64,000 bases of DNA, taken from contig JAPPPQ010000001.1 in the NCBI GenBank assembly GCA_028817435.1, positions 60,018 to 124,017 of the forward strand, read 5' to 3'. Source of the stretch: Deltaproteobacteria bacterium. GTDB lineage: Bacteria; Myxococcota_A; UBA9160; UBA6930. A model generated the notes under the pieces. The model was given only the letters and a program-made list of their open reading frames with translations. It had not been told where the DNA came from and searched no databases. The stretch's first letter is position 1. Every line of letters begins with the position of its first letter. Below, piece by piece: positions 26,801 to 34,483 of this stretch. Position numbers and translations under genes: made by a program.

Positions 26801-28245
26801 AACTCGGCGAACTCGGTGGAGGGATAGCGCCCGGACAACATATCGAGCACGGAATCGAGCAGCGCCCGGGAGAGCGCGCGGAAGTTGGCGCTGCGCCGCA
26901 GCAGCGCGTGCAGTGCGGGCACATGCCATTCGTCCATCGCCGCCATCGCCACCAACTGCTGCGCCAGCACATCCAGGGGATTGCCCGGCACGCGCAGCGG
27001 CTCGACAGCGCCGCGCCGCATGCCGTCGGCCACCACCGCGGCCTCGAGCAAGTCTCCGCGGTGCTTCGGAAACACCAGGCCGCGGCTGGCTGCGCCCACC
27101 TGGTGCCCTGCCCGCCCCACCCGCTGCAGACCGCGGGATACCGCACCCGGCGATTCCACCAGCAGCACCAGATCCACCGCGCCCATGTCAATGCCGAGCT
27201 CCAGGGAACTGGTGGCCACCAGCGCGCGCAGACTCCCGGCCTTCAGCGCTTCTTCAATGTGGCGGCGCTGCTCGTGAGAAATAGAGCCGTGATGCGCGCG
27301 CACCAGATCTTCTCCTGCCAGATCGTTCAGGCGCTGCGCCAACCGCTCGCAAAGGCCGCGGCTGTTCACAAACAAAATAGAGCTGCGGTGGGCGCGAATC
27401 GCCTCGAGCAACTTCGGATAAATGGCGGGCCAGAGACTCGCCTGCGGATCCTCGCCCGCCGCGGGCGGCGCTTCCCCCGCAGGCGGAAGATGATCGCCAG
27501 GGCGCGCCATATCGGGAACCGGAACCGAGATGCGCAGATCGAGAGACGGGCGCTGGCTGGCATCCACCACGGCCACCTGGCGCGCGCCGCCCAGAAAGCG
27601 CGCCACTTCGCTCGGCGGCGCGGCGGTGGCGGAGAGTCCAATGCGCTGGGGATCGCGCGGGCCGCAGAGTTCCGCCACGCGCTCAAGTGAAATGGCGAGA
27701 TGCGCGCCGCGCTTGCTGGGCGCCAGGGCGTGCACCTCGTCCACCACGATGGTCTCGACACTGCGCAGCGTCTCGCGCTGCGCCGAGCCGAGAATCAGAT
27801 ACAGCGACTCCGGCGTCGTCACCAGAATGTGCGCCGGGTCGCGCGCCTGCGCGCGGCGCTGCGCCGCCGGCGTATCGCCCGTGCGCACTGCAACGCGCGG
27901 CGCGGCAAAGCGCGTCTGCGCAAGCTCTGCCGCCTGGGCCACGCCCGAGAGCGGCGCGCGCAGATTGCGCTCAATGTCGTAGACCAGCGCCTTCAGGGGC
28001 GAGATGTAGAGCACCCGCACCCCCGGCGCTTCTGCGTCCCCCCGCGCGCCGAGCGCGTCAATGCACCAGAAGAACGCCGCCAGAGTTTTGCCGCTGCCCG
28101 TGGGCGCAATCAGCAGCGTGTGCTCTCCCGCTGCAATGTGCCGCCAGCCGCGCCGCTGCACCTCTGTGGGCGCAGCAAAACTCCGCGCAAACCACCCCCG
28201 CGCCGCAGGCGTGAAGCGCGCGAGTGCGTCCGCAGTAGAAGCCAC
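23755..28245 (-). CDS. lhr: Lhr-family ATP-dependent DNA helicase, full length
   Basis: Large superfamily 2 helicase (1496 residues), matching the long Lhr form with the core plus the C-terminal extension. The Q-like/ATP-binding region has LLIAPTGSGKTLAAFF, motif II is VDEVHAL, and motif VI is QRVGRAGHQVG. A WH and beta-sheet bundle follow (WRITEITRDRVVVAPAPG), then long Lhr-C-terminal HTH repeats, the region that in E. coli Lhr has been linked to uracil-DNA glycosylase activity. It acts in DNA repair. It lies 28 bp downstream of the SDR gene on the same strand and overlaps ctaA at its 3' end. Confidence 0.93.
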   Translation of the reverse strand: MASTADALARFTPAARGWFARSFAAPTEVQRRGWRHIAAGEHTLLIAPTGSGKTLAAFFWCIDALGARGDAEAPGVRVLYISPLKALVYDIERNLRAPLSGVAQAAELAQTRFAAPRVAVRTGDTPAAQRRAQARDPAHILVTTPESLYLILGSAQRETLRSVETIVVDEVHALAPSKRGAHLAISLERVAELCGPRDPQRIGLSATAAPPSEVARFLGGARQVAVVDASQRPSLDLRISVPVPDMARPGDHLPPAGEAPPAAGEDPQASLWPAIYPKLLEAIRAHRSSILFVNSRGLCERLAQRLNDLAGEDLVRAHHGSISHEQRRHIEEALKAGSLRALVATSSLELGIDMGAVDLVLLVESPGAVSRGLQRVGRAGHQVGAASRGLVFPKHRGDLLEAAVVADGMRRGAVEPLRVPGNPLDVLAQQLVAMAAMDEWHVPALHALLRRSANFRALSRALLDSVLDMLSGRYPSTEFAELRPRILWDRARDCMEARRGARSIALLSGGAIPDRGLYAVHMGERGPRIGELDEEMVHESRAGELITLGASSWRITEITRDRVVVAPAPGEPGKLPFWRGAGPGRPLPLGRALGAFLREFPEHCRGADGAAFAGRETGEAWLRERYQLDDFAARNLVNYLAEQWQATDALPSDRSICIERFRDELGDWRICILSPFGGRLHAPWALAIESQLSRAHGFEVQALWNDDGISLRFADADELPGAGAFLPDPEELEERVLHQLENSALFAGQFRESAARALLLPRRRPGARTPLWAQRLRAQSLLAVARGYPAFPITLEAYRSCLQDVFDLPGLVELLSAIRRREVRVEEMETSEPSPFARSLVFAWTAAFLYQGDAPLAERRASALVLNRNMLRELLGREDLRGLLDAAAIAEVEAELQGRAADRRARHADALCDLLRRVGDLDAEEVRARCDGDSARWLAELESKKRAAQVMLAGEPRWIAAEDAALYRDALGAAVPADLPDAFLEAPQPPGGAPELLGQILLRFARRRGPFTAAQAAARYALRPAGMEARLEELEARGQLCSGEFLPRGAGCEWCCPEVLRQLRRRSLARLRSEVAAAPAPALARFLPEWNGAAGPSRGAARFDEAVQQLEGAPLAFSDLESAILPARVRDFAPRMLDEAGALGELVWVGAGALGPRDGRIALYRRERIALLADSPEPPADLPGLARALLEHLSLRGACFFGEIAAALPQASHGELQGALWDLVWAGLVTNDTFAPLRALQSRRPRAGARRPRRAPQSPAAGRWSCVAALIATPASPTARAHARAVALLNRYGVVSRDVMSLEALRGGWSAIYPVLRAMEEAGKVRRGHFVEGYAGAQFAMAGAVDRLRAARAADCARGEGLHESEAGVVLAAADPAQPFGALLPWPKAAAESARPRRAAGARVLLIGGELAAWLDRAGRKLWTFPGRAEPAPRAFQIAVGLREIFRDRRRAALRIEEIDGAPALRFPHAGDFVRAGFRMGYRALELERHTSPRED

Positions 28246-28273
28246 CGGCGCAGCCCGGCGCGCCGGAATCGCC

Positions 28274-29173
28274 TCAGCCCTGCAGCGCCTTGGCGATGAG
28301 CTTCATTTCGTCGCCGGCGGAATCGGGGATGATGTAGCCCTCGGGTGCGCGGATATCCTCAATGTGCGCCATCACCTCTTCGGCGCTGGCGACTGCGCCG
28401 GGGGCCTTGGTCCAGCCCGGGGAGAGGCCGATGAACACCCGGGCGAAGCGCCCGCCCCCCACCGAGAAAATCTGGTGGGTAAGCTCGCACTGCTCGGAAA
28501 CCAGGTAGACCACCAGCGGCGCCACGCAATCCGGGGCCAGCACATCGGGAATGCCGAGTTCCTTCGTCATGCGGGTCGCCGCCGTGGGCGCAATGGCGTT
28601 GCAGCGAATGTTGTATTTGGCGCCCTCCAGCGCCAGCACATGGCAAAGGCCCACCAGGCCCATCTTCGCCGCGCCGTAGTTGGTCTGCCCGAAGTTGCCG
28701 AGCAAACCCGAAGACGACGAGGTCATGACGATGCGCCCGTAGCCCTGCTCCTTCATCCTGGCGAAGGCGGGCTTTGTCACATAGAAAGCGCCCTTCAGGT
28801 GCACATCGAGCACCAGCGCGAGGTCTTCGCCGGAGAGCTTGATGAAGGTGCGGTCGCGCAGAATGCCCGCGTTGTTGATGACGATGTCCACCTGGCCGAA
28901 GTTGTCGAGGGCGCTTTGCACGATGGCCTCGCCGCCTTCGGGGGTGGCAACCGAATCGTAGTTGGCGACTGCGGTGCCGCCCGCTTCGGTGATCTCCTTC
29001 ACCACCTCATCGGCCATGTTGTGGCCGCCGCCGCTGCCGTCCGCCGCGCCGCCGAGGTCGTTCACCACCACCTGCGCGCCGCGCCGGGCCAGCTCCAGGG
29101 CGTAGCTGCGCCCAAGCCCGCCGCCCGCGCCGGTGACCACCGCCGCGCGCCCATCGAATCGAATCTCCGACAT
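28274..29173 (-). CDS. SDR-family dehydrogenase, MFE-2 (3R)-hydroxyacyl-CoA dehydrogenase-like
   Basis: Probable NAD-dependent (3R)-hydroxyacyl-CoA dehydrogenase. It has the Rossmann motif VVTGAGGGLGRSYALELARRGAQVVVNDLGG, which with its extra GGAADGSGGGH loop is typical of the peroxisomal multifunctional enzyme type 2 dehydrogenase. NNAGILRD, catalytic Ser in MTSSSS and YGAAKMG (Tyr/Lys) follow. The late IFSVGGGRFARVFIGLSPGW segment is also MFE-2-like. 299 residues from ATG 29173. Second gene after the diiron protein in a tetR-led operon, suggesting fatty acyl or steroid side-chain metabolism. Confidence 0.87.
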   Translation of the reverse strand: MSEIRFDGRAAVVTGAGGGLGRSYALELARRGAQVVVNDLGGAADGSGGGHNMADEVVKEITEAGGTAVANYDSVATPEGGEAIVQSALDNFGQVDIVINNAGILRDRTFIKLSGEDLALVLDVHLKGAFYVTKPAFARMKEQGYGRIVMTSSSSGLLGNFGQTNYGAAKMGLVGLCHVLALEGAKYNIRCNAIAPTAATRMTKELGIPDVLAPDCVAPLVVYLVSEQCELTHQIFSVGGGRFARVFIGLSPGWTKAPGAVASAEEVMAHIEDIRAPEGYIIPDSAGDEMKLIAKALQG

Positions 29174-29244
29174 TTGTTTCCTCCCGCCGATTTTTCCGGC
29201 CGCAGCATAGCGGCAGAGCGCCGCGGCCGCAGCCGCCCCCGCCG

Positions 29245-30357
29245 CTACGCCCGCAGCGCCTTGCTGATGGGCCGCCGCTGCGCGTTGATGGCGCGCAGCT
29301 CTTTCACCGTGTAGTCGGCCACCTCCATGCCCGCCACCTCGTCGTCCTCGGCGTGCAGCTCGCGCATATTCACCCACTCGGCGTAGATGGGCCGGGTGCG
29401 CTCGGTGATGATGCCCGCCTTCAGCAGCGTCTTGATGAGCACGCGGAAGATGTTGGTGTTCTCGGTCATGGATTCGCGCCGATCGGCATCGCTGAAGGCT
29501 TCCCGCATCGCGCTGTGCGCCCATTCCCAGGTAAGGCCGAACTGCGGGTAAATGGCCTGCTTCTGCTCGGCGCTCACCAGGTTGAAGAGCAGCTTCTGGA
29601 AGCACTCGGCCGCCCAGTCCTCCACGCGCTCGTGCTCGCTGGGCGTGAGCTTCGGCACCGTGCGGTCCGCCCAAATCTTGCCGAAGCGGTGGTGAAATGC
29701 CTCGTCGCTCATCACAAGCTGCACCAGGCGGCGCAGCACCGGGTCGCGGGTCTGCGAGTGAAGAGTGGCGAATGCGCCCATCGCCAGGCCCTCAATGAGC
29801 ATCTGCATGCCGATCAGCTTCTTGTAGACCTCGGGGGCCCACACGATTTCGTTCATCAGGTTGCCGAGAGTGGGGCCGCAGGTGAGCGGCCGCTGCCAGC
29901 GCTTTTCGATGTAGCGGGAGAAGCCGCTGACATGGCGCGCCTCTTCCCGCGCCTGGTTGGCCGCATACTCCTGCGCGCCCGGATCGCGCAAAATGTGGCA
30001 GAGGCTCGCCGAAAGCGAGAGCGCGCCCTGCTCGCCGTGCAAAATGGACGAGAGATTGAAGCGCGTGGCCTCGTTGGCGAGGCGAATCTGCTGCCCCTCG
30101 TCCAGGCGGTCGGCAATGGCGCTGTTCAGCTCGATGGTGAAGTCGCGGGGCATGAGCAGCTCCTTCTCCACATCGAAGGGCTCCGCATCGAAGTCAATGT
30201 AACGCGCGTCGGTGGGATCCCAGAAGTGATCCCGCGTGGCGGAGATAATCGCGTCGAAGGCATCGGCGCGGTCGGCGTAGCGCTCCACCTCGATCATGGA
30301 CATGAAGTTGTCGCGGTCCACCGTGTTGTAGATGGGGTCGTGGGTGATGTGGCTCAT
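29245..30357 (-). CDS. ferritin-like diiron protein (oxidase/oxygenase of unknown substrate)
   Basis: Four-helix-bundle diiron protein of 370 residues. The ligand set is complete: E109 (HGEQGAL), E139-x-x-H142 (REEARHV), E189 (IEGLAMGAF) and E219-x-x-H222 (DEAFHHRFG). This E, ExxH, E, ExxH pattern is that of diiron oxidases, oxygenases and R2-like proteins. A GGGAGAA ribosome binding site precedes ATG 30357. It lies between a TetR gene (47 bp upstream) and an acyl-CoA-type SDR, so an oxygenase or desaturase acting on a lipid or acyl-CoA is inferred. I do not recognise a named family member. Confidence 0.78.
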   Translation of the reverse strand: MSHITHDPIYNTVDRDNFMSMIEVERYADRADAFDAIISATRDHFWDPTDARYIDFDAEPFDVEKELLMPRDFTIELNSAIADRLDEGQQIRLANEATRFNLSSILHGEQGALSLSASLCHILRDPGAQEYAANQAREEARHVSGFSRYIEKRWQRPLTCGPTLGNLMNEIVWAPEVYKKLIGMQMLIEGLAMGAFATLHSQTRDPVLRRLVQLVMSDEAFHHRFGKIWADRTVPKLTPSEHERVEDWAAECFQKLLFNLVSAEQKQAIYPQFGLTWEWAHSAMREAFSDADRRESMTENTNIFRVLIKTLLKAGIITERTRPIYAEWVNMRELHAEDDEVAGMEVADYTVKELRAINAQRRPISKALRA

Positions 30358-30404
30358 TGCGATTTTCTCCCTTGGGGTTTTGCGGGGTTTTGCAAATGCT
30401 CCGT

Positions 30405-31067
30405 TCAGCCGCCCGCGGGCGCAAGGCCGCCGGGGTCCAAATGAAGCAGGGTCGAAACGATGTGCTCGCGGGTGGCGCGGCCAGGATGGGCGGCCCACCA
30501 GGCCACCACGCGAATCAGCGTAGCGGCGCGGGCCTGGGCGGCGGCGGCGGGGTGCAGCCCCGCGGGCGCGCGGCCTTCGGCGGCCAGGCGCGACAGGCGG
30601 CTTTCGATATCCAGCGCCACCCGCTCGTGCAGCTCCTCGGCAATTGCCGCGCTCTCCGCCCCCCGCGCGAAGACCACGCGGATCAGCTCGCGGTTCTCCT
30701 CGGTGAAATCCACCAGATCCTCCAGCTGCGCGCGCTGCTCGGCGGGGCTGCCGGGGGCGTGGCCCGCTGCGGCGCGCTCTTGCCGCTGGCGCAACTGCTC
30801 GAAGGCGTCGAAGACAATCTCGTGAAACAGCGCGTGCTTGTCCCGGAAGTGCAGGTAGAAGGTGCCCGAGGCCACCCCCGCGCGCCGGGCAATGCGCGCG
30901 CTGGTCGCGCCGTGCAGGCCGCGCTCGGCAAAGAGCGCCGTGCCCGCCTCGACCAGGCGGCGGCGGGTCTCGGCCCGGCTGCGCGCCGGCGCGCTCTCCG
31001 GCTCCGCCTCCGCCCCAGCAACGGGCGCTTCCGCAGCCGCCCTGACGGCCAGTTCACCAACTGACAT
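30405..31067 (-). CDS. TetR-family transcriptional regulator
   Basis: N-terminal TetR HTH at about 44-90: TRRRLVEAGTALFAERGLHGATSARIARRAGVASGTFYLHFRDKHALF (in parts: ALFAERGLHGATSARIA, GVASGTFYLHF). A C-terminal ligand-binding helical domain follows. The first 40 residues are Ala/Glu-rich. 220 residues from ATG 31067; an upstream ATG at 31085 is also possible. First gene of a minus-strand unit with the diiron protein and SDR, so it probably regulates them. Divergent from arsS. Confidence 0.9.
   Translation of the reverse strand: MSVGELAVRAAAEAPVAGAEAEPESAPARSRAETRRRLVEAGTALFAERGLHGATSARIARRAGVASGTFYLHFRDKHALFHEIVFDAFEQLRQRQERAAAGHAPGSPAEQRAQLEDLVDFTEENRELIRVVFARGAESAAIAEELHERVALDIESRLSRLAAEGRAPAGLHPAAAAQARAATLIRVVAWWAAHPGRATREHIVSTLLHLDPGGLAPAGG
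31050..31067 (-). promoter_or_regulatory. possible TetR operator at the tetR start
   Basis: The minus strand reads ATGTCAGTTGGTGAACTG at the start codon. CAGTT and AACTG form a 5-bp inverted repeat with a 4-nt spacer, and GTTCACC is repeated just upstream (about 31052 and 31071). It lies in the tetR-arsS divergent region, where an autoregulatory site would be expected. Confidence 0.2.
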
Positions 31068-31172
31068 TGTGTTCACCCGCCGCATTCTACGCCGCCCCCG
31101 CCCGCCCCGCAACCCCTTTTTTGCCCCTCCCCCAAATTTTCTCCCCCCGCCCCAAGCGCCCCGCCTGGGGCG

Positions 31173-31181
31173 TGATAGGAT
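31173..31181 (+). promoter_or_regulatory. extended -10 promoter element upstream of arsS
   Basis: TGATAGGAT fits an extended -10 (TGn plus TAGGAT). No recognisable -35 lies at 17 bp. The start codon is 23 bp downstream. The rest of the 137-bp divergent region is C-rich and featureless. Confidence 0.35.
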
Positions 31182-31204
31182 GGGGCCGTGTGGAGGCGCG
31201 CCCG

Positions 31205-32221
31205 ATGAGGCAGCAAGCGGCCCCGGCGGCCCCGGTCGAGCCGGCGGGGCCGGTGGGGGACGCGGCGGATTTCGCCGCGCATCTGGAGGCGCAGGCGCTC
31301 CCGCCCCTGCTCCGGGGGCGCACCACCACGCTGCAGGTGAATGTGGGCCTGCGCTGCGATTTGGCCTGCCACCACTGCCATGTGGAGGCCGGCCCGAAGC
31401 GCAAAGAGGCCATGGGCCCGGCGCTGGCCGGGCGCGTGCTGGAAGTGCTGGCGCAGAATCCGCAGCTCGACACCCTGGATTTGACCGGCGGCGCACCGGA
31501 GCTGAACCCCCACTTCCGCGGCCTGGTGCGCGGCGCACGCCGCCTGGGCCGCAAGGTGATGGATCGCTGCAACCTCACCGTGCTCTTCGAGCCGGGGCAG
31601 GAAGACACCGCGGAATTTCTGGCCGCGCAGGGCGTGACGGTGGTGGCCTCGCTGCCCTGCTACACCCGCGAGAATGTGGACGCCCAGCGCGGCAAGCGCG
31701 TCTTCGAGCGCAGCATTGCGGGCCTCTCGCGCCTCAACGAATTGGGCTACGCCGCGCCGGGCAGCGGCCTGGAGCTGGACCTGGTCTACAACCCGCTCTC
31801 TGCCACGCTGCCGCCTCCCCAGGATCAACTGCAGCGCGACTACACCCGCGAGCTCGGCGAGCTCTTCGGCATCCGCTTCAACAACCTCTTCACCATCACC
31901 AATATGCCCATCAAGCGCTTCGCGCGAATGCTGGAGCGAAGCGGCGAGCACGAAGCCTATCTTTCGCTGCTGGTCAACCACTTCAACCCCGGCACCTTGG
32001 ACGGGCTCATGTGCCGCAGCACGCTCTCGGTAGCCTGGGACGGCAGCCTCTACGATTGCGACTTCAACCAGGCGCTGGGCCTGCCGCTCTCCGGCCCGCA
32101 GAGCCTCTTCGATGTGCGAGATGTCAATGGCGCTTTGGAGGGCCTGCCGGTGCACACCGCCTCCCACTGCTTCGGCTGCACAGCCGGCGCCGGATCCAGT
32201 TGCGGGGGCGCGCTGGCGTAA
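31205..32221 (+). CDS. arsS: ArsS-like radical SAM enzyme (arsenosugar biosynthesis family)
   Basis: Radical SAM protein with the cluster motif NVGLRCDLACHHCHVEAGPKR (CxxxCxxC). The LDLTGGAPELNPHFR segment and the C-terminal auxiliary-cluster Cys in SHCFGCTAGAGSSCGGA are hallmarks of the ArsS family, which installs the adenosyl/ribosyl part of arsenosugars. Some homologues carry selenocysteine; here the codons are ordinary Cys and no in-frame TGA is used. 338 residues from ATG 31205. A TGATAGGAT extended -10 lies at 31173-31181. It is followed 2 bp later by a TVP38/TMEM64 gene; no arsM is visible. Confidence 0.85.
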   Translation: MRQQAAPAAPVEPAGPVGDAADFAAHLEAQALPPLLRGRTTTLQVNVGLRCDLACHHCHVEAGPKRKEAMGPALAGRVLEVLAQNPQLDTLDLTGGAPELNPHFRGLVRGARRLGRKVMDRCNLTVLFEPGQEDTAEFLAAQGVTVVASLPCYTRENVDAQRGKRVFERSIAGLSRLNELGYAAPGSGLELDLVYNPLSATLPPPQDQLQRDYTRELGELFGIRFNNLFTITNMPIKRFARMLERSGEHEAYLSLLVNHFNPGTLDGLMCRSTLSVAWDGSLYDCDFNQALGLPLSGPQSLFDVRDVNGALEGLPVHTASHCFGCTAGAGSSCGGALA

Positions 32222-32223
32222 CG

Positions 32224-32943
32224 ATGAATCTCAAGAAGCTCCTCGTCATTGCGGTGTTCGCAGCATTGGTCGCCTCGTTCTTCTGGTTCGATCTGGGCCA
32301 ATACCTGCGCCTCGACGCCCTGAAAGCCCGGCAGGCGCAGATTGACGGCTTCTATGCGGCGCAGCCGGTGCTCACCATTGCGATTTTCTTCGCCGCCTAT
32401 GTCGCGGTCACCGGCCTTTCGCTGCCGGGCGCGGCAATTATGACTCTGGCCGCGGGGGCCATCTTCGGCGTCTTCGGGGGCACGCTGATCGTCTCTTTCG
32501 CATCCACGCTGGGCGCCACCATCGCCATGCTGGTGGCGCGCTTTCTGTTGCGAGATTTTGTGCAGAGCCGCTACGGCGACAGCCTGCGCGCAATTAACCA
32601 GGGCATCGAAAAAGACGGCGCATTTTATCTCTTCACGCTGCGGCTGGTGCCGGCTTTCCCCTTCTTCGTCATCAACCTGGCGCTCGGCATGACGCCCATG
32701 CGCGCCTGGACCTTCGCCTGGGTCAGCCAGATTGGAATGTTCCTCGGCACCATCGTCTATGTAAACGCGGGCACGCAGCTCGCGCAATTGGAATCGCTGC
32801 GCGGCATTCTCTCGCCCGGCCTCATCGGCTCCTTTGTGCTACTGGGCATCTTCCCGCTGCTCGCGCGCAAGGCAGTCGAATTGGTGAAAGCGCGCCGCGC
32901 GCCGGGCGAAACCGCCACAACAACCGAATCCGGGGAGGCGTAG
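32224..32943 (+). CDS. TVP38/TMEM64 (DedA/VTT) family membrane protein
   Basis: Polytopic inner-membrane protein, 239 residues. The VTT core is GLSLPGAAIMTLAAGAIFGVFGGTL and FYLFTLRLVPAFPFFVINLALGM, with the amphipathic segment between. One N-terminal helix and a C-terminal helix flank the core. VTT proteins are linked to lipid scrambling or transport. Its position between arsS and a MerA-like flavoprotein recurs in other bacteria and suggests a role in the same pathway, perhaps moving a lipid or toxic product. Confidence 0.87.
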   Translation: MNLKKLLVIAVFAALVASFFWFDLGQYLRLDALKARQAQIDGFYAAQPVLTIAIFFAAYVAVTGLSLPGAAIMTLAAGAIFGVFGGTLIVSFASTLGATIAMLVARFLLRDFVQSRYGDSLRAINQGIEKDGAFYLFTLRLVPAFPFFVINLALGMTPMRAWTFAWVSQIGMFLGTIVYVNAGTQLAQLESLRGILSPGLIGSFVLLGIFPLLARKAVELVKARRAPGETATTTESGEA

Positions 32944-32947
32944 CCGA

Positions 32948-34483
32948 GTGCCCGCACTGCAAATCGCGCCCGCAGACCTTCACAACCAGGCCCTGGTTGC
33001 CAATGTGCACCCGCCCGATTGGCAAAACCCCACCCCCGCCGGGCGCTACAACCTGGTGGTCATTGGCGCAGGCAGCGCCGGGCTCATCACCTCGCTGGTC
33101 GCAGCCAGCCTGGGCGCGCGGGTGGCGCTGGTAGAGCGCCATTTGATGGGGGGCGACTGCCTGAATGTCGGCTGCGTGCCGTCGAAGAGCATGATCCGCG
33201 CGGCGCGCTGGGCCGAGGAAGCGCGGCGCGCTGGCGGCCTCGGCTTCGCCGCGCCGGAGGCGGGCGCGCCGGATTTCGCCGCGGCCATGCAGCGCATGCG
33301 CGAAATCCGCGCGCGCATCAGCGGCGAGGATGCGGCGGCGCGCTACCGGGATGAGTTCGGCGTGGATGTGTTTCTGGGCGAGGCGCGCTTCACCGGCAGG
33401 CGCGCGGTAGAAGTGGACGGCGTGCGCCTCGACTTCGCCAAGGCGGTGGTGGCCTCCGGCGCGCGGGCCGTGGCGCCCCGGCTGCCCGGGCTCGCCGAAG
33501 CCGGCTATCTCGACAACGAGAGCGTCTTCACCCTCACCGAGCGCCCGCGCCGCCTCGGCGTAATCGGCGCGGGGCCCATCGGCTGCGAACTCGCCCAGGC
33601 ATTCCAGCGGCTCGGCTCGCAGGTGACGATCTTCCAGCGCGCAGAGCAAATTCTCAACCGCGAAGACCCCGACGCCGCGCATTTGGTAACGGAAGCTCTG
33701 GAGCGGGACGGCATTGAGCTGCTGCCCGGCTGCGAATTGCAGCGCGTGGAAGTGCGCGGCGGCGAAAAGATGATTCACGCCGCGCGCCCCGGCCAGCCGA
33801 CGCGCGAAGTTGCGGTGGACGAAATCCTCGTCGGCGCAGGGCGCGCGCCGAATGTGGAGAACATGGGCCTCGAAGCCGCGGGGGTTGCCTTCGATCTGCG
33901 CGAGGGAATCTTCGTGGACGACCACCTGCGCACCAGCAACCCGCGCATCTTCGCCGCCGGAGATTGCTGCATGGCCTGGAAGTTCACCCACGCCGCCGAC
34001 GCCGCCGCCAAAATCGTCGTGCAAAACGCCCTGTTCAGCTTCGGCCCCTTCGGCAAGAAGCAGCTCTCCAAACTGGTCATGCCCTGGTGCACCTACACCG
34101 ATCCCGAAGTCGCCCATGTGGGACTCTACGAGCGCGACGCAGAGAAACAGGGCATTGCCACAGACACCTACTGCGTGCAAATCGCCGAGGCCAACCGCGC
34201 CGTCACCGATGGCGAAGAGCAGGGCTTCGTCAAGGTGCACACGCGGCGCGGCAGCGACGAGATTCTCGGCGCCACCATCGTGGCCAGCCACGCCGGCGAA
34301 CTCATCACCCAGTTCACTCTCGCCATCACCCAGGGCATGGGGCTCGGCGCATTCACCAATGTCATCTACCCCTACCCCACCCAGGCCGAGGCGATCAAGC
34401 GCGCCGCCGGCGCTTACACGCGCACGCGGCTCACGCCCTTTGTCGCCAAGCTCTTCTCCGGGCTGATGAGGCTGCGCCGATGA
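32948..34483 (+). CDS. MerA-like FAD-dependent pyridine nucleotide-disulfide oxidoreductase
   Basis: Flavoprotein with the FAD motif [27 protein letters not shown] and the redox disulfide GGDCLNVGCVPSKSM. The NAD(P) motif is GVIGAGPIGCELAQAF and the FAD ATG-like motif is ILVGAGRAPNVE. The dimerisation domain is complete (511 residues), but there is no C-terminal CC pair of mercuric reductase and no HMA domain, so Hg(II) reduction is unlikely. The start is GTG 32948, 4 bp after the TVP38 gene. Together with arsS it forms a three-gene arsenic/lipid-linked unit by inference. Confidence 0.85.
   Translation: MPALQIAPADLHNQALVANVHPPDWQNPTPAGRYNLVVIGAGSAGLITSLVAASLGARVALVERHLMGGDCLNVGCVPSKSMIRAARWAEEARRAGGLGFAAPEAGAPDFAAAMQRMREIRARISGEDAAARYRDEFGVDVFLGEARFTGRRAVEVDGVRLDFAKAVVASGARAVAPRLPGLAEAGYLDNESVFTLTERPRRLGVIGAGPIGCELAQAFQRLGSQVTIFQRAEQILNREDPDAAHLVTEALERDGIELLPGCELQRVEVRGGEKMIHAARPGQPTREVAVDEILVGAGRAPNVENMGLEAAGVAFDLREGIFVDDHLRTSNPRIFAAGDCCMAWKFTHAADAAAKIVVQNALFSFGPFGKKQLSKLVMPWCTYTDPEVAHVGLYERDAEKQGIATDTYCVQIAEANRAVTDGEEQGFVKVHTRRGSDEILGATIVASHAGELITQFTLAITQGMGLGAFTNVIYPYPTQAEAIKRAAGAYTRTRLTPFVAKLFSGLMRLRR

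Noticed and set aside
22177..27690. 1837-codon open frame antisense to lhr
   Set aside because: Arg/Ala/His/Gln-rich shadow with no domain; lhr on the other strand has complete helicase motifs.
31205..32221. Selenocysteine version of ArsS
   Set aside because: The C-terminal positions that carry Sec in some homologues are ordinary codons here, and no in-frame TGA is needed.
32948..34483. Mercuric reductase (merA)
   Set aside because: The C-terminal vicinal cysteines and HMA domain are missing and there are no other mer genes.
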